This document shows, piece after piece, positions 56,301 to 64,000 of a stretch of DNA of 64,000 bases (positions are counted from its first letter, which is position 1; each line of letters opens with the position of its first letter). The position numbers and the translations under genes are program-made. The DNA is from Hymenoscyphus infarciens (taxonomy: Eukaryota > Ascomycota > Leotiomycetes > Helotiales > Helotiaceae), in the NCBI GenBank assembly GCA_001414345.1, contig LLCB01000191.1, positions 1-64,000 on the forward strand. Direction: 5' to 3'. Below the pieces are notes generated by a model, which saw nothing but the letters and a program-made list of their open reading frames with translations, was not told the origin of the DNA and made no database searches.

Positions 56301-57098
56301 TTCAGCTCCGGGGCGGTCCTCAATGTCTCCTTCGTCCTCGGATGACTCGTCACGGATTTCGTTCACCATTTCGGCTCCTTCTTCGTCTTCCGAGTTGTCA
56401 TCGAAAACAACAGCGACACCCTGACGATCATCAATTTCTGCGCCATCTTCACCGTTCTCACCGTCGCCCATTACTTCGTCCTCATCCTGCGCTTCGTAGT
56501 CGGTAATCTTCTTTCCCAGATTCACAAGCTCGTTGAATTGCTTTGGTGTCATTGATGTACCCAGCAGTTCATCGACTTCCTTTTTCTTATCAAAATCCTT
56601 CATATCATCGTCTTTTAGGTATTCCAATACGGCGTCCGCAGCGCTTCTGACGATTTCGTGGGAAACATCGCCCAGATTGTTTGCGACTGTCGTGAGAATA
56701 AGATCGTAGGTTGCTCGGGTTGCGGATGTCCTAGGTCGATAAACAATTCCTTCCACCAAGGCATCCGCAGCGGATAAGATTCCAGTGCCTCGAAGCTGTG
56801 CTGGTTCGCCGCGCTTTCGTTTCCGTTGCTCTCGTTCCAGTACGTCCTGTCCTTCTTGAAGTCCTCCTCTCTCGATATCCGGTAGCCCAGTCGCCTTCTT
56901 TTTCTGCTTCGGCGCATTGTCGCGCGCATTCCTCGAACCCATATCGCGAATACTCAGACGTCCAGCGAGTGATTCGGGGTCCCCAGTAACTTCATCATTG
57001 CGCCGAGTAACGAATCGTCGGTCCGCCTGGAGTACCAGGTTGGACATTTCCGAGTACTTGTATTGCGAGACATTGCGCTGTTGGTCCTTGTCCGTCAT
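50364..57098 (-). CDS. brr2: U5 snRNP RNA helicase Brr2
   Basis: Exons 57098-50962 and 50904-50364 encode 2,225 aa with two Ski2-like helicase cassettes, the hallmark of Brr2, which unwinds U4/U6 to activate the spliceosome. Cassette 1 has CAPTGSGKTNVGM (near 565), DEIHLLHDDRG (near 680), GLSATLPNY, then MLGRAGRPQYDTYGEG. Cassette 2 has GAPTGSGKTVCAEF (near 1420), ADELHMLGG (near 1523) and GLSVSLAN in place of SAT, as expected for the degenerate C-terminal cassette. Each is followed by Sec63-like regions. The N-terminus begins MTDKDQQRNVSQYKYSEMSN and includes acidic stretches; the C-terminus is poly-acidic. The intron (50905-50961, 57 nt, GTATGT...CACAG) lies in the second Sec63 region, is a multiple of three and has no stop, so it is easy to miss. 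Confidence 0.95.
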   Translation of the reverse strand: MTDKDQQRNVSQYKYSEMSNLVLQADRRFVTRRNDEVTGDPESLAGRLSIRDMGSRNARDNAPKQKKKATGLPDIERGGLQEGQDVLEREQRKRKRGEPAQLRGTGILSAADALVEGIVYRPRTSATRATYDLILTTVANNLGDVSHEIVRSAADAVLEYLKDDDMKDFDKKKEVDELLGTSMTPKQFNELVNLGKKITDYEAQDEDEVMGDGENGEDGAEIDDRQGVAVVFDDNSEDEEGAEMVNEIRDESSEDEGDIEDRPGAEESATAGGAGEDRSEESQEVPEEDAMIIESGPVDNEAGKEKEKNSIPAREIDAYWLQRQIGTIYSDAHIQQVKTQQALHTLSGAPEEEGGEDKPLREIENDLAELFDYEHHELVHRLISNRDKVVWLTRLARAEDAEARGVVEREIASEGLRWILEELRGVAPSDSSKKRSLEIKMDIDVPASFTNGASKTEKGDGGLVGGLQPRKLINLDNLIFDQGNHLMTNPKVRLPEGSTKRTFKGYEEIHVPAPKKRNEPGDRDIPVTEMPEWARVPFSSATKLNKIQSKCFPQAFEDDGNMLICAPTGSGKTNVGMLTILREIGKNRNPDTGEINLDAFKIVYIAPLKALVQEQVGNFGGRLKPYGITVSELTGDRQLTKQQIAETQIIVTTPEKWDVITRKATDLSYTNLVRLIIIDEIHLLHDDRGPVLESIVSRTIRKMEQTGDPVRLVGLSATLPNYRDVASFLRVDPVKGMFHFDGSFRPCPLRQEFVGITEKKAIKQLKTMNDVTYTKVLEHVGKNRNQMLIFVHSRKETSKTARYIRDKALEMETIGQILRSDAGSREALNSEAEAVNDRELKDLLPYGFGIHHAGMSRPDRTSVEDLFNDGLIQVLVCTATLAWGVNLPAHTVIIKGTQVYSPEKGSWVELSPQDVLQMLGRAGRPQYDTYGEGIIITTQTEMQYYLSLLNQQLPIESQFVSKLADNLNAEIVLGNVRSRDEGVEWLGYTYLFVRMLRSPGLYSVGADYEEDNSLEQKRVDLIHSAAVVLEKSNLVKYDKKTGKLQSTELGRISSHYYITHTSMLTYNHHIQPSITPIELFRVFALSDEFKYIPVRQDEKLELAKLLGRVPIPVKESIEEPHAKINVLLQAYISRLKLEGLALMADLVYVTQSAGRILRAIFEITLKKGWSSVAKTALELCKMAEKRMWPTMSPLRQFQHCPRDIVQKAERIDVPWTNYFDLDPPRMGELLGLPKAGKTVCGFASKFPRLDVQAQVQPMTRSMLRVELTITPKFEWDDDVHGTAESFWIIAEDCDGEDILFHDQFILRKDFAQAEMNEHVVEFTVPITEPMPPNYFVSVISDRWMHSETKLAVSFQKLILPEKFPPHTPLLDLQPLPVAALKTDDFKALYPTWERFNKIQTQTFNSLYATDDNVFVGAPTGSGKTVCAEFALLHHWTKQNAGRAVYIAPFQELVDLRLQDWQKRFSKLRGGKEIVKLTGETTADLKLLERGNLILATPSQWDVLSRQWQRRKNIQTVELFIADELHMLGGQFGFVYEIIVSRMHYIRSQTQLPLRIVGLSVSLANARDIGEWIDAKKHNIYNFSPHVRSVPLELHIQSFTIPHFPSLMLAMAKPTYLSILQLSPDKPALVFVPSRKQARATSRDLLAACVASDDEDRFLHADVEQMKPLLERIREEALAEAISHGIGYYHEALSAGDKRIVKHLYDNGAIQVMVASRDVCWELDCNAHLVVVMGTQYYEGREHRYVDYPLSEVLQMFGKASRPLEDKLSRGVLMVPAVKREYYKKFLNEALPIESHLQVYLHDAFVSEISTKMIESADDAINWTTFTYFYRRLLANPSYYSLTDVSHEGLSSHLSELVETTLKDLAEFKIIDLDEEDDSVTPLNAAMIAAYYNISYITMQTFLLSLSGRTKLKGILEIVASATEFESIQIRRHEDNLLRRVYDRIPVKMAQPSYDTPHFKAFVLLQAHFSRMQLPIDLAKDQEIILTKVLSLLSASVDILSSDGHINAMNAMEMSQMVVQGMWDRDSPLKQIPHFTPEVIAAANKSGYVFPSPIVYLRANSSLSHSVTDIFEFMEAMDPSENPNYKALVQSLGLSQSQLGQAAAFTNNKYPNIELDFELEDPDDITAGAPAYIKIKIVRDVDEEDESADVDTTVHAPFYPTKKMENWWLVVGEESSKTLLAIKRITIGRSLNVRLEYTVPTPGEHELKLYLMSDSYVGVDQDPSFKVTVAEGMDEDEDEEEDEDE

Positions 57099-57490
57099 CT
57101 TGTCGAAATATGGGGTTTATGTTGTGGGAGGTGGTCGAGGGAGATGATATTGGTGCTCAGGATACTTGGGGATACTCTGAGACAGCGGGGAAACCCAACT
57201 GTATCATCAAAAGGAAATTTGAGAATTCGTTAGCCATAAAAAAAGCGGGCAGCTCAGTGGAGTGTAATGGAAATAAGGGTGAACGATCTCCACCAGAAAG
57301 CAGCCTGGTCAACAAGATCTTGAAAAACTTTGGTTTAGAATTAAGGTTGACGCGTTACATAAGCGCTCGTTTGACAAGACAAGGCTGACAGGGCTGCCGT
57401 GCAACGTCAAAAGTCAACAAAAATCAACAAAACTCAATAAAACACTCATCATCTCATCGGCAGCAAATTTTCTGCTCATAACATCACGCC
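57099..57490. promoter_or_regulatory. Divergent promoter, Brr2/unknown gene
   Basis: A 392-bp interval between divergent start codons. It contains AAAATCAACAAAA-type A-rich runs just before the plus-strand ATG, common in fungal leaders. No specific site is claimed. Confidence 0.5.
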
Positions 57491-58978
57491 ATGCAGGAAT
57501 TCTCAAGTCTACCTGACGCCGTGGCAAACTTTCAGCAGTCTCTGGGTCCTTACATCAAACAGAGACAAGAGGCCACGCAAATCCGACGCATCCTAGCAAG
57601 TCACTTGAATTCAACTCTTCATCCGCAAGAGTCGGGCACCTTACCGCAACCGTTGTCTCTTGTAGAATTGTCTTGCGGTCTCGAGTCGACGCCCCATGGT
57701 CTCAGAGGGTTGCAAAAAGAATACATCCGTTGCGCTCGAGCGAACGTAAAGGCTAGAAAAGACTATGCCCAAATCAGCAGTGAACACAGAACCAAGCAAA
57801 ATGCAACTAAAGTCCTCCATCAACAAGGCGCCGAAGACCCCATATCAGATTTTCTACATCTTGTCAAGCAGCAACAAAAACATGATGTGTTATGTATCAG
57901 TCAAGACTATATCAACATGTTGAACAAGAAACCTGCCGCCATGTCTCATCACCTCGATCCCCAAGACGTTTTAAAGAACGTGGAATCGCTCCCCCATGTT
58001 CCTTCTGAACTTTTACAAGCGCCAGGGACCAAATCAAATCCGGAGGGGGGTGATCTAAGTGCATTATTGAACAGACTTGAGAAATCAGTTCTTCGAGCAA
58101 AGACGCTTTTGAAAAGAGAGCAAAAGCTTCTCGCCAGGTTCAGGGCAGGTCAAGAATCTCCAAGTGCAACTCAAACTTCCAAATTACAAGCTCTGGGAAC
58201 TGCACGGAATGAGTTGATTAACTGGATTGAGACTGAACTCGCACGAGCCGGGGACTCGCCAGATTCCGAAGGAGAATATCACGAGCCCTTCCCCGGAGCA
58301 GGTTCTGAGCGCGAATTCATGGGCTCCCAGCTTGCATTGATTAGAAGACAATATGCTAGATATGCGCAGGTACGCCACGGCTTGGTAAGCGCAACATCCT
58401 GCAATCTAGACATCGAACTGGGAGGATCTGTGGAGGAGATTGATGATGTACCTGAACCACTGGAATCCAAATCGATAAACTTTACAAGCCATATCACACA
58501 CCCCTATTTCGAGGAACTTGTCTCTATTTCGAATCAACAAAAAGCAACAAGCCAGCAGAAGTCGCACCTTACAATTAGCTTGGCAAAGCTTCTGAAGGAA
58601 GCCAGTCAAGGACTTGACCGCCTGGCCGATGAGAGCCATCTTCTTCAAGCGCATCCGGCTCCCAGCAAACCCGTTCAACGCCGTGGCGTGGAGACTGCAG
58701 CCTCATTCGGAGATGAAATCTCGAATCATGAGAAGCCCGATTCTTCTAAGCGTGCTTGGGGATGGACTTATGCATCTGAGTCCGCTGCCACTTTGGCGAA
58801 GATGGCAACTTTGGAGAAGCTAGAAGAAGGCAGTACTTTGATTGATAGCACGCGACAGTCCTTTCTCGACCTCCAGCACTTGCTGGGAACTGAACCTACA
58901 GAAGAGCCCGATCTTGAAAGTACGTCGGCGTCGAAAGATATATGGGTGAAAATAGATGGTACTCTAGGGGCGATATGA
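57491..58978 (+). CDS. Conserved-looking hypothetical protein, helical
   Basis: An uninterrupted 495-aa frame with a good ATG, shared divergent promoter and even codon use, so a real gene. The sequence is almost entirely hydrophilic and helical, with predicted coiled-coil character around LLNRLEKSVLRAKTLLKREQ and later KLLKEASQGLDRLADES. A conserved-looking C-terminal patch reads KRAWGWTYASESAATLAKMA. There are no membrane segments, signal peptide or catalytic motif. The N-terminus (MQEFSSLPDAVANFQQSLGP) looks amphipathic. I do not recognise the family; a structural or cytoskeletal/kinetochore-type role would fit a coiled-coil protein but is speculation. Confidence 0.8.
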   Translation: MQEFSSLPDAVANFQQSLGPYIKQRQEATQIRRILASHLNSTLHPQESGTLPQPLSLVELSCGLESTPHGLRGLQKEYIRCARANVKARKDYAQISSEHRTKQNATKVLHQQGAEDPISDFLHLVKQQQKHDVLCISQDYINMLNKKPAAMSHHLDPQDVLKNVESLPHVPSELLQAPGTKSNPEGGDLSALLNRLEKSVLRAKTLLKREQKLLARFRAGQESPSATQTSKLQALGTARNELINWIETELARAGDSPDSEGEYHEPFPGAGSEREFMGSQLALIRRQYARYAQVRHGLVSATSCNLDIELGGSVEEIDDVPEPLESKSINFTSHITHPYFEELVSISNQQKATSQQKSHLTISLAKLLKEASQGLDRLADESHLLQAHPAPSKPVQRRGVETAASFGDEISNHEKPDSSKRAWGWTYASESAATLAKMATLEKLEEGSTLIDSTRQSFLDLQHLLGTEPTEEPDLESTSASKDIWVKIDGTLGAI

Positions 58979-59319
58979 TGTATGGTAAACTTGCTTGTCT
59001 CAGTCCTCAATGCTACTGATGTTTTGTACCTCTTGATCCCGACGCTTGTTATGATGCGACGAGATGCTTTGGATGCTAGCAGCTCATTAGGTAGTTTTCA
59101 GAAATAACTCGCACACAATATAGTAAAACTACTTCCATTTTCACGAGGCTGACTGACACTTTTGGGGTGAAGAGTGATAATTGGCTGGACGCAAAACACG
59201 GTCCGTGCGTCCCTATCCAAATAATTTTGGGCACTTATGACTCCCAAAGCCTCGACCTCGCACATACAAAACCAAAGCACTCTGAAGCTCTAGGAACACT
59301 GCGCAGGCAGACTGTGACA
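58979..59319. other. Intergenic, PheRS promoter
   Basis: A short gap between same-strand genes. The open frame upstream of the PheRS ATG (from 59167) starts at GTG and is ignored. Confidence 0.5.
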
Positions 59320-61020
59320 ATGGCGAACGTGCAAGATGGACAATCGGGCGACCTTCCTTCCGAAATCCTCAAGGCCCTCTCCCAGCAAGAGCCAATACTC
59401 TCCGCAGAAACCTTCCCCTCATACAAGTCGACCGAATTGAAAGGCGCATTGGACCGTTTGGCCTCGAGATCTATGATCACATATGATACCATTGATAGAG
59501 AAGAGGCTGTCCTAGAAGCAGAAGCTCTCGAAATTGCCGCGAATGGTAGTCATGAAGCGCGCGTCTTTGAGGCACTGCGAACAGCTGTTGCTGGGCTCAC
59601 GGTTGCCGAACTCGAGGTGGCAGTTGGCGACAAGAATGTCGTAAAAGTTGGTCAGGGGAAAGCTTTCAAGTCCAAGTGGATTGCCAAAGGCAAGGAGGGG
59701 CGTTTGGTAGCTTCGGTGAGTCCAACATACCCCACATTCTGCGACAAGATACTAATAATATACCCAGACCGATTCCATACAAGACACCACCCGCGAGCAA
59801 TTGAAAATCATCCAAGAAACACGAACCCACCCGGATCCAAAAATAATCGCAGACTTGAAGAAGAGAAAACTGGTAAAGATGCAGAAGATTATTCATTTCA
59901 AGATTTCGAAGGGTCCTAAATTCGCTCTCGAGATCACAAAGGAAGAAACGGACTTGACTGCTGACATGCTTTCTTCGTGAGTATCTTATTTCAAGTTTGA
60001 TAAGTAGAAGTCGTACTAAGATTATCAGGGGCGCGTGGAAAACTGCCGCTTTCAAACCTTATAACTTCAAATCGCTTGGAGCAGATCAAAATGCTGGAGC
60101 CCTGCATCCGCTCAACAAGGTCCGGCACGAGTTCCGCCAAATTTTCTTTGAGATGGGATTTGAGGAAATGCCAACAAACCGATATGTTGAGACAGGCTTC
60201 TGGAATTTCGATGCTCTTTTCGTTCCACAACAACATCCTGCTCGTGATCTCCAAGATACATTTTACATCTCAGACCCAAAGACGGCGGATAAACCACATG
60301 CAGAGTCAGAAGATGACAAGGGTGATTATGAAGCATACTGGAAGAATGTTCAGGAAGTACACCAAGAGGGCAAGTACGGTTCAATAGGTTATAGATATCC
60401 TTGGGCTGAAGATGAATCATTGCGTTTGGTTCTCCGAACTCACACCACAGCCATCTCAACGGCAATGCTTCACAAATTGGCGTCCCAAAAGGGACCCGAC
60501 GGAAGACCACCGCCAGCTCGCTATTTCTCAATTGATCGTGTTTTCCGTAACGAGACCGTCGATGCAACACATTTGGCAGAGTTCCACCAAGTTGAAGGTG
60601 TCATTGCCGATTATGGTTTGTCATTGGGTGGATTGATGGAGTTTATGGAAATCTTCTTCAACAAGATGGGCATTGAGGACCTACGTTTCAAGCCAGCATA
60701 CAACCCATACACCGAGCCCAGTATGGAGATCTTCAGTTTCCACAAGGGATTGAACAAGTTAGTCGAGATTGGAAACAGTGGCATGTTCAGGCCGGAAATG
60801 TTGGAGGCGATGGGTTTGCCCAAAGACATGCGGGTCTTCGGTTGGGGATTGAGTCTGGAGAGACCAACTATGATTAAGTACAAGGTAATGTGGCCTTTCC
60901 ATTTGATTGCGTCACTGCTAATTCTTATAACAGGTTAACAACATTCGTGAGTTGTTGGGACACAAGGTAGATCTGGCGTTCATTGAGAGAAATCCGGCTG
61001 TCAGGTTAGAAAAGTCATAG
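59320..61020 (+). CDS. frs2: Phenylalanyl-tRNA synthetase alpha subunit, cytosolic
   Basis: Four exons (59320-59715, 59768-59976, 60029-60884, 60934-61020) with introns of 52, 52 and 49 nt encode 515 aa, close to yeast Frs2 (503 aa). It charges tRNA-Phe as an alpha2-beta2 enzyme. The N-terminal winged-helix region (about 1-150) contacts tRNA. Class II motifs are visible: motif 1 around [22 protein letters not shown], shown here as its start [10 protein letters not shown] and end MGFEEM; motif 2 [19 protein letters not shown]; motif 3 [15 protein letters not shown]. The Phe pocket segments [10 protein letters not shown] and [12 protein letters not shown] are intact. The C-terminus [14 protein letters not shown] is typical. 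The chosen ATG gives the MANVQDGQ start. Confidence 0.94.
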
Positions 61021-61380
61021 ACGGAGGGAAACTAGAGAAATACTAGTAGCTTTCTACCTCAACATGGGCCCATATCTATCCGCGACTGGAGGTCTCCCGA
61101 TTCGAAGAGTATCCCTTGATGGATATCGGATTCTTCTGTTGTGGGGCTGATGTATAGGTGTACCACAAAAGATACTCCATATTTTTGGAAGTAGTACCTG
61201 TTGTTTTTACGAGTTTATGAGAAAATGAATCTGAAGTGGTTTTTCCAACGACCTGGAGCAGCCCAGCCTAACCCCCACCAAGGGCTCAACATGGATCAAG
61301 GTTTGATGAATTCTTGACAAGTCACCTCTACCAAGGCTTAACTTTGTCTAGAGACCGAAAAACATCTCCGCGTGACCAAA
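61021..61380. other. PheRS 3' flank up to RIP boundary
   Basis: Normal composition until about 61,380, where CA and TG vanish. No gene. Confidence 0.6.
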
Positions 61381-64000
61381 TCGATTTTTTAGAAATAAAA
61401 CCATAACTACACACCGTATTAATAAGCAGATAATTATAATCGATTCTTAAGAGTATCTTCCCTTAATAGTATCGAGAGCTTTAGCTACGTGGCCCGTTGT
61501 TAGGAGGAAAGACGTAGATAGACGCGTTTATAGTAATTACCTCCTAGCTAAAGCATAACAACTTAAGGTATATAGTAACTATAGCGCTAAAGGAAAGAAG
61601 AGAGTAGTATCTAATACTACTATAATCCTCTTTCTTAATTTAGTTATCGAATACCTCTCTACACCGGAAGTACAGAGTAATCAAAGCTAGCTATAGTAAG
61701 CTATTTAATAACTCTAGGTAGACTTTAAAGCCTATAGTATATACTAAAACGCGTTAATCTAGAAGCTCTTAAGCAAAGGCAAAGGAGCCTAAAAGCAGTA
61801 GTAGAGCTAGAGTACGTCTACTAATATACTAACCTATACGTCCGTTACTAGGAGTACTAGCGATAGTATTAGTCCTACCACCTATATGTCCTCTTCTACC
61901 GCGAGAGCCTCCACCCTCGATAGCCTCGTAGCTAAAGAGATATATATACTTATCAACTATAGCATTATTAAAGAGCGCCTATAAGCTCTCTTAAAGCCAT
62001 CTGAAAAGCTTCTACAGTAGATAAATAAAGCTATTATTATAGTACTTAGCGTATACCTCAGCTATAATAACAATAGCATACACTCTACTATAAAGACAGT
62101 AGCCACACTAAAGTAGATAAAGGCCGCTAAGCTAATAAATAGCAGAGACGTCTTTCTCTACGCTAATAACCCTATAATAGTAGAGAAGATAGTATACTAT
62201 AGAGAAGAATAGATAGGCTTTCTAGAGAAGAAGGCCGCGGTCCTAGTACCGACGTAGAGAGTAGTCGTATCTTCGATACTAATCAAATCAGTAGATATAG
62301 AAGACTAGGAGGCTATAGCTAAGAAGCTATATACCGCTAATCTAACTCTTATCTAGAGCCTAGGAGAGATCTTAGATATCAAATAGCTCTCTAAATAGAA
62401 GCTAGAAAAGAATACTAATACTATTATAGTAGAATTCTATAATACAAAGATCGCTAATACCTATATTAAGACATATAAAGTAGTATAGAAAGGAGCCTCT
62501 AAGTCTATATAATAGTATAGCTAAAAGGCCTAAGTCGTCTAATACTTCCACTACTATAGATACGACTATATAGCATATATATATAAAGCTAAACGAAAGT
62601 ACGGCTTCTACGTTATAAACTATAATACTAAGGACCACGTAGAGGATAAAACCATCTATAAGTATACTAACTATAAACTCTCATATACAGTATTCTCAAA
62701 GGACTACAAATTCTACAGCTAGGCCGTAGAGAGAGTTAAGAATAAGAGAAAGCGCCTATAGCTATAGCCGCTATTCCTAGTAAGGCTAGTCCTTATACTA
62801 TTAGTCTTCTAATAAGGAAGCAGAGCTACTATACTAGATAAAGAAGCACTAGAGAAAGAGAATAACAACCTATTTACAGGACTCCCCACTCCCTCCCTCT
62901 AAGCTAAACCCACCGCTTAGAACGCCTACAAGGATATCTAAATAAAAGAAGAAGTAGTAGAAGTAGATAAGACACCTCTAGTAGTAGTAGAAAGAATTAT
63001 AAAGAGATTAAGAAAGAAGAGAGTAGAAGTAAGAGTTACTTTATAAAAGCCTATCTTATCTAAACCCTCTATCTTTACTACCCCTACTAACCCACCTACT
63101 ACTTAATAACTATTCATAGTACTAACTAACCTAAGTAATATCTTCAGTTAAAATAGCTAGTTCTTTAAGACCTTAAATATACTAACCTAGTAGCTTAAGC
63201 TCTAATATAGAAAATTCAATAGCTCTCTTATAAAGCCTAGAGATAATAGAAACATTAGTAATAGGTATACTATAGTAACGAAAAGTAGTAAGAGGGCTAT
63301 AAAGAAGACATACTTCGCCTCTATATCTAAAGTTAAATAGGCTAGGCTTACTAGTAATAGAAGATATAACAGCTTAGTATAAGAGTATAACAAAATCGTC
63401 GAGAGCTATACTATAAAAAGAGCCGCTAACTACACTAGTATAGAATTAGCTCTAAAGTTAGAGGATAACCTTACTAATGTCTTCTCTAGTATTCTATTAA
63501 GTTTAAAGGTATTATTAAATACCTTATCTATAGACGTCTTAAGTACTAAGGCTATAAAGCGTTGAACCTCCTCTTAAACTAATTAATAAGTATACACTAG
63601 TACTCTACTCTCTCTATCTTATAGTATAATATTAAAAAATTATATAATATAATAAACCTATTACTATAAAATAAGATAATATAAAAGTATAATATTATAA
63701 TAATTTAAGAACTATAGCTAAATAGCTATAATAAAAAACTTACTTATAACCTCTCTTAAAGAAGATTTAAAGCTTTTATAGACAGATAGAGTAGGCTACT
63801 TATATACTTTCTTATAAATAGAAAAATTAATCCTACTTTAGTAAGAGTTACTAGTAAAGGCAATTATTTATACTCTCTCTATATTACACTAAAAATAGGT
63901 AATAGCAACAAAGTTATTACTATCTATAATATCTATAACCCTTAATAGTAAGGTTAGCTAGGCAAGATATATATAGAAGAGAAATAGGAAGGTATCTTAA
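61380..64000 (+). mobile_element. RIP-inactivated Tad1-type LINE, 5' part
   Basis: A third RIP block runs to the window edge. It contains a Gag-like ORF1 ghost (separate entry), which places it among Tad1-clade LINE elements of fungi; that clade encodes Gag with CCHC knuckles followed by endonuclease-RT ORF2. After about 63,110 the sequence stays RIP-mutated, but I cannot identify the endonuclease or reverse transcriptase, which would lie beyond or in another frame. The 5' end is set only by the composition change. Confidence 0.65.
61820..63109 (+). pseudogene. LINE ORF1 (Gag-like) ghost with mutated zinc knuckles
   Basis: A single frame runs from about 61,820 to a TAA TAA at 63,104, broken only by TAG/TAA codons at positions expected for Gln and Trp. 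The order of parts matches Tad1-type Gag: a helical region (SLVAKEIYILINYS, 61,922 on), the segment around IIVEFYNTKIANTYI, and three zinc-knuckle positions at 62,543-62,720. The first reads YFHYYRYDYIAYIY, which has exact C-x2-C-x4-H-x4-C spacing with Tyr at every ligand. RIP changes TGY (Cys) and CAY (His) to TAY (Tyr), so the binding residues were erased. Basic, Pro-rich sequence follows. The start is uncertain. Confidence 0.75.

Overview
The window comes from the nuclear genome of a filamentous ascomycete (Pezizomycotina). A leotiomycete-like fungus is my guess from how the proteins look; that is inference. The signs are many short introns (about 48-80 nt) with GTRAGT-type donors and TACTAAC-like branch points, conserved fungal genes (Far1-like scaffold, Brr2, Rcl1, Dus2, mL53, inorganic pyrophosphatase, Ctr copper transporter, Dsc4-like, PheRS alpha), and sharply bounded AT-rich blocks in which CA and TG dinucleotides are almost absent. 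That depletion is the mark of repeat-induced point mutation (RIP, CpA to TpA). Layout: 1-5050 is a RIP-degraded block with a 106-bp satellite, an 8-bp array and the ghost of a long ORF. 5.05-7.48 kb has no supported gene. 7.48-11.01 kb (minus) encodes a three-exon RING-PH-VWA scaffold of the Far1/Ste5 type. 11.0-19.4 kb is more than 8 kb with no gene I can support. 19.4-23.7 kb holds four adjoining broken genes of secondary-metabolite type (FAD amine oxidase, BBE-type FAD-linked oxidase, MFS exporter, cytochrome P450), most of them carrying stop codons of the RIP type; I read this as a dead biosynthetic cluster. 23.7-26.9 kb is AT-rich with one small unknown gene. 27.3-33.1 kb is a housekeeping block: mL53, inorganic pyrophosphatase (with a 9-nt micro-exon and an alternative N-terminal extension), Dus2 and a Ctr copper transporter. 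33.8-35.15 kb is a second RIP block. 35.5-40.5 kb is a same-strand array of three paralogues sharing a six-cysteine motif that resembles DUF3716; they range from intact (middle) through a shortened C-terminus to a frameshifted copy. 42.3-61.0 kb is a dense housekeeping stretch: 2EXR-type protein, DUF1746/Dsc4-like protein, Rcl1, a PWWP chromatin protein, the 6.7-kb Brr2 gene, an unknown 495-aa protein and the cytosolic phenylalanyl-tRNA synthetase alpha subunit. From about 61.38 kb to the window end is a third RIP block containing the Gag-like ORF1 of a Tad1-type LINE, whose zinc-knuckle Cys and His codons have nearly all become Tyr. The picture is gene-dense islands bounded by RIP-inactivated repeats, with the decaying cluster and the decaying paralogue array lying near those AT-rich zones. 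Coordinates of spliced genes are outer CDS limits, with introns given in each entry.
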